From the NCBI GenBank assembly GCA_003650505.1, contig QMQL01000054.1, positions 1 to 6,144 on the forward strand: a DNA stretch of 6,144 bases, written 5' to 3'. This document shows positions 1-4,814 of the stretch, piece by piece. The DNA comes from Candidatus Acetothermia bacterium (GTDB taxonomy: Bacteria > Bipolaricaulota > Bipolaricaulia > UBA7950 > UBA9294). The stretch's first letter is position 1. Every line of letters begins with the position of its first letter. The notes beneath the pieces are model-generated. The model did no database searches. It was given only the letters and a program-made list of their open reading frames with translations, and had not been told where the DNA came from. A program made the translations under genes and the position numbers.

Positions 1-91
1 CAACGATCCTCCCCCCGTCGATCCCGATGTCGGCCGACCGGGTCGAAAGCGGGGTGACAAGCGTCCCTCCTCTGATCACGAGCTCGTGCAT
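1..91 (-). CDS. Amidohydrolase N-terminus (hydantoinase/dihydropyrimidinase-like), partial, runs off left edge
   Basis: This is the 5' end of a gene read leftward from an ATG at 91-89. Thirty codons are visible, beginning MHELVIRGGTLVTP and continuing through SADIGIDGGRIV. The pattern 'hydrophobic-(R/K)-x-G-T-(L/V)-V-T-P' followed by 'A-D-I-G-I-x-(D/G)-G-(K/R)-I' is the standard opening beta-sandwich of cyclic amidohydrolases: dihydropyrimidinase, D-hydantoinase and allantoinase, and also related D-aminoacylases. Those enzymes hydrolyse cyclic amide rings in the cytoplasm with a metal centre. The metal-binding HxH motif would lie beyond the edge, so the substrate class cannot be fixed. Upstream of the ATG, on the minus strand, an AAGGGAG sequence about 9 nt away can serve as ribosome binding site. 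The gene is divergent from the PLP enzyme at 195, which hints at a shared catabolic role (inference). Codon use (ATC, GAC, CTC) matches the neighbours. The amidohydrolase superfamily call is fairly secure; the subfamily is not. Confidence 0.72.
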   Translation of the reverse strand, partial: MHELVIRGGTLVTPLSTRSADIGIDGGRIV

Positions 92-120
92 CGGCCTCAA
101 CTCCCTTCGCTACGCGCATC

Positions 121-150
121 TTGCAAACCGGTCAGACTGCATGATAGCAT
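121..150 (+). promoter_or_regulatory. Candidate extended -10 promoter for the PLP-enzyme gene cluster
   Basis: TTGCAA (121-126, 4 of 6 to TTGACA) is followed after 18 nt by TAGCAT (145-150, 4 of 6 to TATAAT). The -10 is preceded by TG plus one base (142-144), the extended -10 signature that can compensate for weak hexamers. A start near 157 would leave about 38 nt of leader before the ATG at 195. It occupies the only non-coding gap upstream of the plus-strand genes. The evidence is pattern matching by eye. Confidence 0.4.
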
Positions 151-169
151 TACGGGACGCGGCGCACAA
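141..169 (-). promoter_or_regulatory. Candidate sigma70-type promoter for the amidohydrolase gene
   Basis: On the minus strand a TATCAT hexamer (146-141, 5 of 6 to TATAAT) lies 17 nt downstream of TTGTGC (169-164, 3 of 6 to TTGACA). Transcription would begin near 134, giving a leader of roughly 40 nt before the ATG at 91. The -10 element overlaps the candidate -10 of the opposing promoter. This is consensus matching by eye only. Confidence 0.4.
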
Positions 170-194
170 CGGAAACCCGATCAGGGAGGATGAG

Positions 195-1658
195 ATGATC
201 GATCTTACGATCAACGAAGAGCAGTTGGAACGGACGGCGCAGCGGGCGCGGGAGCGGGGGATCATCGTCCCCACGTTTGCCCAGATGAAGGACCCGGAGA
301 AGATCCCCCAGCCGGTAAAGGACCGGCTGAAGGAGGTCGGGCTGTGGGACCTTCACCCGCTGAACCTGTTCCGGATCACGTGGAAGAACGAGCCGGTGAA
401 GGACGGAGGCGGGTTCGACGGGGTGAATTACCTCGAGATCCCGCGCGAGCTGACAGGGATCCGGGCGCGGATCATATCCCTCGTCGGGAAGTGGTTCCCG
501 ACCGGGGCACACAAGGTGGGGGCGACGTTCGGATGTTTGGTCCCGCGCCTTGTCACCGGGCAGTTCGACCCGACGTTCCACAAGGCGGTCTGGCCGTCGA
601 CCGGGAACTACTGCCGCGGCGGGGCGTACGACGCCAACCTCCTCGCCTGCAAGTCGATCGCCATCCTCCCCGAGGAGATGTCGCGCGAGCGGTTCGAGTG
701 GCTGGCCAAGGTCGCCGGCGAGGTGATCGCCACACCCGGGTGCGAGTCGAACGTGTGGGAGATATTCCAGAAGTGCAAGGAGCTTCAGGCGACCCGGGAC
801 AACATCATGACCTTCAACCAGTTCGACGAGTTCGGAAACCACCTCTGGCACTACGACGTCACCGGGCGTGCGATGGAGGAGGTGCTCCGAAAGGAGCTCG
901 GGGAGGACGGGGACTACGCCGGGGTCGTCCTGACGAGCGGCTCCTCCGGGACCCTCGGCTGCGGTGACTACCTGAAGGAGGTCTACCCGACGAGCAAGAT
1001 CGCGGTCGGGGAGGCGAAACAGTGCCCGACCCTCCTTCTGAACGGATTCGGCGGACATAGGATCGAGGGGATCGGGGACAAGCACGTCCCGTGGATCCAC
1101 AACGTGCGCAACACCGATATGGTGATCGCCATCGACGACGAGGACACGATGAGCCTGATCCGCCTGTTCAACGAGCCGGCCGGGCACGAGTATCTGAGCA
1201 AGCAAGGTGTGCCGGACGACTTCATCGAGAAGCTCGACCTCCTCGGAATCTCGAGTGTGGGGAACCTCCTCGGCGCGATCAAGTTCGCCAAGTTCTACGA
1301 GCTCGACGAGAACGACGTCGTCCTCACGGTCTTCACCGACTCGATGGAGCTCTATGGGTCGCGGCTCAAGGAACTGGAGGAGAAATGCGGACCTTATTCG
1401 AAGATCGACGCGGCGATCGATTACCACCGCCACCTTCAGGGGATAACGACCGATTGGATGGCCGAGCTCGGCTATTGGGACCGGAGGAGGATCCACAACC
1501 TGAAGTACTACACCTGGATCGAGCAGATGGGTAAATCGGCCGAGGAGCTCGACGCCCAGTGGTACGACTTTCCCGGCTACTGGGACCGGATCCACGCCCT
1601 CGTCCCGGAGATCGACCGGCTGATCGAGGAGTTCAACGCGCAAACCGGCCTTCTTTGA
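195..1658 (+). CDS. Fold-type II PLP-dependent enzyme, cysteine synthase/CBS-like, substrate unknown
   Basis: This 487-aa cytoplasmic enzyme belongs to the fold-type II PLP family, whose members catalyse beta-replacement or beta-elimination on amino acids such as serine derivatives. Numbered from the ATG at 195, the Schiff-base lysine is K107 in FPTGAHKVG (TrpB also has TGAHK). The substrate/cofactor loop is PSTGNYCRGG (134-143), and the PLP-phosphate loop is TSGSSGT (247-253). GGHRIEGIGD (286-295) resembles the H-K-I-Q-G-I-G motif of CysK and CBS, and TDSMELYGS (381-389) resembles their C-terminal D-S-x-x-x-Y motif. At 487 aa it is much longer than CysK (about 310). The extra length is an N-terminal arm of about 90 residues and an aromatic-rich C-terminus after residue 390. 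The ATG at 195 was chosen because GGAGG (185-189) sits 5 nt upstream. The frame stays open back to an ATG at 27, but that stretch overlaps the divergent promoters and the amidohydrolase gene and looks non-coding. I recognise the family but cannot name its reaction; cysteine synthesis itself is not demonstrated. Confidence 0.85.
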   Translation: MIDLTINEEQLERTAQRARERGIIVPTFAQMKDPEKIPQPVKDRLKEVGLWDLHPLNLFRITWKNEPVKDGGGFDGVNYLEIPRELTGIRARIISLVGKWFPTGAHKVGATFGCLVPRLVTGQFDPTFHKAVWPSTGNYCRGGAYDANLLACKSIAILPEEMSRERFEWLAKVAGEVIATPGCESNVWEIFQKCKELQATRDNIMTFNQFDEFGNHLWHYDVTGRAMEEVLRKELGEDGDYAGVVLTSGSSGTLGCGDYLKEVYPTSKIAVGEAKQCPTLLLNGFGGHRIEGIGDKHVPWIHNVRNTDMVIAIDDEDTMSLIRLFNEPAGHEYLSKQGVPDDFIEKLDLLGISSVGNLLGAIKFAKFYELDENDVVLTVFTDSMELYGSRLKELEEKCGPYSKIDAAIDYHRHLQGITTDWMAELGYWDRRRIHNLKYYTWIEQMGKSAEELDAQWYDFPGYWDRIHALVPEIDRLIEEFNAQTGLL

Positions 1659-1666
1659 ACGGGAAC

Positions 1667-1696
1667 AAAGAGGATAAGGAGATAACCGAACCCGTG
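1667..1696 (+). promoter_or_regulatory. Doubled Shine-Dalgarno-like stretch before a non-ATG start
   Basis: The 35-nt gap after the PLP gene contains AAAGAGG (1667-1673) and AAGGAG (1676-1681), then the GTG at 1694. No ATG exists in the correct frame near here. The 12-nt spacing from AAGGAG to GTG is longer than the 5 nt seen before the PLP, rmuC and Nif3-like starts in this window. An ATA directly after AAGGAG is also in frame, at 1682. Initiation may therefore be weak, or the true start may differ. Confidence 0.4.
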
Positions 1697-2662
1697 CGAT
1701 CCACCGAGCTCCTCTCTGCGGTCCTCGCATCCCTATATGGGGAGCGATCCCCGGTGATCATCACCGGCCCGATCGGGGCGGGGAAGACGACCGCCGCACT
1801 CCGGCTCGCCGCCGCCCTCAAGGGAAGGGGGGTCAAGGTCGGGGGGATCGTCGCTCCGCGGTTGACCGATCGCGGAAAGACGGTCGGGTACAGGATCGTC
1901 GATCTTTCGAACGGGGCGGAGCACCGGTTCGCTTCCCTAGAACCCCCGGGGATCCCGGTCGGCCGGTTCTTCGTCGATGAAAGCGGGCTCGATTTCGCAC
2001 GTCAGGCCCTCTCGCGCGCCGAACGGATGGAGGTCGCCTTCGTCGATGAGGTGGGGAGGATGGAGCTTCGCGGTGATGGGCACGCTGGAGCGATCCGCCG
2101 ACTCCTTGCCGCCGATGCGCTCCCCGTCCTCACCGTCCGCGACGAGTTCCTCGATCGGGCGATCACCGCGTTCTCCCTCGAACGCGCCTCCGTATTCCGG
2201 GTCAGCCTCCCGCTCGAGAAGCGGAGGAACGAGCCAAAATCGGGAACAGAAGAGGCCCTGTGGAAGATCGTCGATACGATCGGGTTTCCGATCCTGATCA
2301 CCAAGGGTAAGGACGGCTTCCCCCACGTCCGGCCGATGCGCCTCCTCGAGCGGGAAGGGACCTCATTTTGGTTCGCCACCTCGGCCGGATCGGCCAAGGT
2401 GGAGGAGATCGAAGCCGATCCCCGCGTCGGCCTCCTATTCGTCGACACACAACGGTTCAACTACGCGATCGTGCGGGGGAACGCCCAGCTCGTCCGCGAT
2501 CCTGACAGAGAGGTAAGGCTCTGGGAGGAGGATTGGTGCGAGGACTGGCCGGAGGGGCCTACCGATCCCGATTACTCCCTCCTCCTGATCGAGGGGAGGG
2601 AGGGGTCCTACCACCGCGGCCTGACCGGAGAGTCGGGCGAGGTCACCCTCGATCCCGGATAG
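1694..2662 (+). CDS. THEP1-type NTPase fused to PNPOx-like flavin-binding domain
   Basis: This protein of about 322 aa has two domains. Residues 20-178 resemble the THEP1/DUF265 nucleoside-triphosphatases: Walker A GPIGAGKTT (25-33), the glycine-rich VGGIVAPR strand (49-56), FFVDE (92-96), Walker B AFVDEVGRMEL (115-125), and the late LTVRDEF region (146-152). THEP1 proteins hydrolyse NTPs in vitro; their cellular role is unknown. Residues 185-310 resemble the pyridoxamine-phosphate-oxidase-like split barrel of general stress protein 26: a PHVRPM strand (210-215), FATSAGSAKVEEI (227-239) which normally contacts FMN phosphate, and a conserved D-P-R-V-G-L-L-F segment. The 10-residue linker between them has no in-frame ATG, GTG or TTG, so this reads as one polypeptide. 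The start is uncertain. GTG at 1694 has AAGGAG (1676-1681) 12 nt upstream, which is long. TTG at 1655, overlapping the preceding TGA, is an alternative. The gene lies 35 nt after the PLP gene and is probably co-transcribed with it. Confidence 0.78.
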   Translation: MRSTELLSAVLASLYGERSPVIITGPIGAGKTTAALRLAAALKGRGVKVGGIVAPRLTDRGKTVGYRIVDLSNGAEHRFASLEPPGIPVGRFFVDESGLDFARQALSRAERMEVAFVDEVGRMELRGDGHAGAIRRLLAADALPVLTVRDEFLDRAITAFSLERASVFRVSLPLEKRRNEPKSGTEEALWKIVDTIGFPILITKGKDGFPHVRPMRLLEREGTSFWFATSAGSAKVEEIEADPRVGLLFVDTQRFNYAIVRGNAQLVRDPDREVRLWEEDWCEDWPEGPTDPDYSLLLIEGREGSYHRGLTGESGEVTLDPG

Positions 2663-2693
2663 CCCGGGTTGAGCGGAGGGCCGATCGGGCTGT
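2659..2693 (+). terminator. Possible hairpin between the NTPase-flavin gene and rmuC
   Basis: AGCCCG (2661-2666) can pair with CGGGCT (2686-2691), extendable by a T-G wobble and an A-T pair to about 8 bp, with a 19-nt loop. It begins on the stop codon of the upstream gene and lies in the 63-bp gap before rmuC. No T-run follows, so it is not a classical intrinsic terminator. It may be a processing or mRNA-stabilising hairpin, or chance in GC-rich sequence. Confidence 0.22.
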
Positions 2694-2725
2694 AGGATAG
2701 GAGCGGATCTTCCGGGAGGGTTGAT

Positions 2726-3991
2726 ATGGATTGGTGGCTGCTCGCTGTCGGTTTCCTCGTCGGCGTCGTGACAGGCGCGGTCGGCGCCCGCTTCCGCCGG
2801 GGGCGGGTCGAGGAGGGGGAGGTTCGCGCCCTCCGCGAGGAGAACGAGCGGCTCCGGCTCGCCGAGGTCCGGCTGACCGAGGAGCTCCGCTCCGAGCGGG
2901 AGAAGCTCGGCTGGGTCGAGTCGGCGAAGGAGACCCTCCGCGAGGCGTTCACCGCCCTGGCGCACGAGGCGCTCGTCTCGAACGCCGACCAGTTCCTCTC
3001 CCGCTCGCGCGAGCAGCTCACATCCCTCCTCGATCAGTTGAAAAGCGACTGGGGGACGCAGAAGGAGGAGCTGAAGGGGCTCGTCTCCCCGCTCGAGAAG
3101 TCGCTGTCCGCCCTCGAGGGCGCGGATCTGCCCGACGAGGAGAAGCGGGAGGGGGCCTATAGGAGCCTCGAGCGGCACTTAAGCGAGCTCGGAAAGGCCC
3201 AGTCTCAGCTCCATCAGACGACGATCACCCTCGCCCAGGCCCTCCGCTCGCCGACGATCCGCGGCCGCTGGGGTGAGGTTCAGCTCCGCCGCGTCCTCGA
3301 GCTCGCCGGGATGACCGAACACGTCGACTTCTCCGTCCAGGTGACGACCGACGAGGGCCGGCCGGACGCGGTCATCCACCTCCCGAACGACGGGATCCTC
3401 CCGATCGACGCCAAGACGCCGATGAAGGCCTACTTCGACGCTGTCGAGGGGCCGGAGGAGCGGGCGGCGGAGATGCTGGCGGCGCACGCCAAGGCGATGC
3501 AGGCGAGGATCCAGGAGCTCGGGAGGAAGGAGTACTGGAACCAATTCGAGCGGTCCCCGGAGATGGTCGTGATGTTCGTCCCGAGCGAGGCGGCCCTCGC
3601 CGCCGCGTTCCAGCGGGACCCAAACCTCCTCGAGTACGGTATCGACCGGAAGGTCCTCGTCGCTACCCCGATCATCCTCCTCGCCCTCCTCCGGTCGGTC
3701 GCCTACGGCTGGCAGCAGCACCGGATGGCGGAGAACGCCCGCGAGATCGCAAACCAGGGTCGGGAGCTGTATCAGCGGATCATAAACGTCCTGAAGCCGT
3801 TCCGCGATCTCGGCATCCACATCGGCAAGGCATCCGATGCCTACGACCGGGCGATCGCATCCCTCGAGCGGAGGCTTCTGCCCTCCCTCAACCGGTTCAA
3901 GGAGCTGAGCGCGATCGATGAGGAGCCGCCGGAGCTGAGCCCGCTCGACCGCTCCCCCCGCCTCCCCACCGATGGGGACGGGGAGGATTAA
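2726..3991 (+). CDS. rmuC: RmuC-family DNA recombination protein
   Basis: This 421-aa protein matches RmuC, first identified in E. coli as limiting recombination at inverted repeats and thought to act as a nuclease. Residues 3-20 form a single hydrophobic N-terminal segment (WWLLAVGFLVGVVTGAVG), followed by basic RFRRGR, so the bulk should face the cytoplasm from a membrane anchor. Residues 28-165 are rich in charged heptad-like sequence and probably form a coiled coil. The RmuC domain spans about 170-390, with the signature RGRWGEVQLRRVLELAGM (179-196). RPDAVIHLP (212-220) and LPIDAK (225-230) supply the D214 ... D228-x-K230 arrangement expected of the PD-(D/E)xK nuclease fold to which RmuC is assigned. 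EMVVMFVPSEAAL (279-291), LVATPIILLALLRSV (311-325) and the ANQGRELY helix (342-349) are also typical. The C-terminal 25 residues are acidic and proline-rich, and look disordered. The ATG is preceded by GGGAGGG (2714-2720) at 5-nt spacing. The length is normal for the family. Confidence 0.95.
   Translation: MDWWLLAVGFLVGVVTGAVGARFRRGRVEEGEVRALREENERLRLAEVRLTEELRSEREKLGWVESAKETLREAFTALAHEALVSNADQFLSRSREQLTSLLDQLKSDWGTQKEELKGLVSPLEKSLSALEGADLPDEEKREGAYRSLERHLSELGKAQSQLHQTTITLAQALRSPTIRGRWGEVQLRRVLELAGMTEHVDFSVQVTTDEGRPDAVIHLPNDGILPIDAKTPMKAYFDAVEGPEERAAEMLAAHAKAMQARIQELGRKEYWNQFERSPEMVVMFVPSEAALAAAFQRDPNLLEYGIDRKVLVATPIILLALLRSVAYGWQQHRMAENAREIANQGRELYQRIINVLKPFRDLGIHIGKASDAYDRAIASLERRLLPSLNRFKELSAIDEEPPELSPLDRSPRLPTDGDGED
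3961..3986. terminator. Possible bidirectional GC-rich hairpin at the convergent gene ends
   Basis: CCTCCCC (3961-3967) is perfectly complementary to GGGGAGG (3980-3986), giving a 7-bp stem with a 12-nt loop. A competing 6-bp stem, TCCCCA with TGGGGA (3963-3968 and 3973-3978), lies inside it. It sits in the last codons of rmuC and directly after the stop codon of the opposing Nif3-like gene. There is no T-run on either strand, so intrinsic termination is unproven. It is the only candidate structure between the two convergent genes. Confidence 0.25.
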
Positions 3992-4812
3992 CCCGGGATG
4001 ATCCCGCTGATCGGCGTGACCTCGAGCCCCTCCTGCCGGAGTCGATCGATGTAGGGGTTGATCCCGATCGAGTCGCTCGCGATGTGGCCGGTCACGATCA
4101 GGTTCTTCTCCTCCCCGTACTCCTCGACGAGCCTTCGGCTATCCTCCGGCCGGCAGTGGATGTAGATGACGGTGTCGACCCCGTGATCGAAGTAGGCCTT
4201 GGCGACCGGGTATCCGCCGTTCGTCCCCGCCCCGTGGGAGACGACCGCCCGGCCGATCCGGTTCTCCTTCCTGCCGAGGCGGACCTCGATCTCCGTCATC
4301 GCATTGCAGAACTCGTCAAAGGAGGTGTAGAGGTGATCGATCAGATCGGCGACCGTCCTTCCTTCATCGAGCGAGCCGACCGCCTCGGCCATCCTCCTCC
4401 GTCCGATCTCGTCGAGCGGGGTGTGGATGTTCATGTAGGCTAGATCGAGGAGCCGGGCGATCGATGGTGAGTGATCGTAGTTTCCCATCGAGGCGAGGAT
4501 CCGCCGCGCCTCGATCGTATCGGCGAGGGCGGAGAGGGCGATCTCGGCCGGGACCCCGGCCCCGATCATCTGATCGACGTGGCGGAGGAGGACCTCGTGG
4601 TAGCGGAGGGCGGCCGATCCGCCGATCGGATGGTGGGAGATCGCGACGTCGTAGCCGAGGTCGCGGGCGAGCTTCACCTCCGCTCCCTTGATGTCGATCC
4701 CGATCAGGACGCGCCTTATCCCGTCTCCTTCGTGGTAGATCGCGCTGTCTCCCGGGATCTCGTCGAGGCCGGCCATCTCGAGCGCGATATCCATCAGTCG
4801 TTTCGTGTCCAT
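3988..4812 (-). CDS. Nif3-like dinuclear metal-centre protein
   Basis: This 274-aa protein belongs to the Nif3/YbgI family, ring-shaped hexameric proteins with two metal ions per subunit. Their biochemical role is still debated; GTP cyclohydrolase I type 2 annotations are common but poorly supported. Numbered from the ATG at 4812, the motif AISHHPIGG (58-65) carries the paired histidine ligands H60 and H61. MNIHTPLD (127-134) matches the 'H-T-x-x-D' motif with ligand D134. TGHIASDSIG (241-250) corresponds to the C-terminal 'GHHATERGG' motif of YbgI, with H243 as ligand and D247 where YbgI has glutamate. The central part (about 135-185) is the usual linker region, and VVSHGAGTNGG (190-200) is the glycine-rich turn of the second half. 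The start was chosen because GGGAGG lies 5 nt upstream. An in-frame ATG at 4929 would bury 39 residues inside the upstream gene and is rejected. It follows the uridine kinase-like gene by 2 nt and is almost certainly translated from the same mRNA. Confidence 0.88.
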   Translation of the reverse strand: MDTKRLMDIALEMAGLDEIPGDSAIYHEGDGIRRVLIGIDIKGAEVKLARDLGYDVAISHHPIGGSAALRYHEVLLRHVDQMIGAGVPAEIALSALADTIEARRILASMGNYDHSPSIARLLDLAYMNIHTPLDEIGRRRMAEAVGSLDEGRTVADLIDHLYTSFDEFCNAMTEIEVRLGRKENRIGRAVVSHGAGTNGGYPVAKAYFDHGVDTVIYIHCRPEDSRRLVEEYGEEKNLIVTGHIASDSIGINPYIDRLRQEGLEVTPISGIIPG

Positions 4813-4814
4813 AA

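Noticed and set aside
27..194. N-terminal extension of the PLP enzyme from the ATG at 27 (56 extra residues)
   Set aside because: It has no good ribosome binding site, overlaps the start of the divergent amidohydrolase gene and both candidate promoters, and its residues look unlike coding sequence of the neighbours. GGAGG 5 nt before the ATG at 195 is far better.
150..1730. Long minus-strand open frame (526 aa) opposite the PLP enzyme
   Set aside because: It is antisense to a gene with clear catalytic motifs. Its translation is rich in Arg, Asp, Val, Pro and Leu with no recognisable domain, as expected for the reverse of GC-rich coding sequence.
2435..3178. Minus-strand open frame (247 aa) across the end of the NTPase-flavin gene and the start of rmuC
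   Set aside because: It is low-complexity Leu/Glu/Pro-rich translation antisense to two supported genes, without a motif.
3996..4008. Palindrome CGGGAT-G-ATCCCG near the convergent gene ends
   Set aside because: It has only one base at its centre, so it cannot form a normal hairpin. It encodes the conserved C-terminus of the Nif3-like protein.
4321..4343. Local GATCGATCAGATC run suspected to be a regulatory repeat
   Set aside because: It lies inside the Nif3-like gene and is explained by consecutive Ile/Asp/Leu codons plus the window-wide GATC excess.
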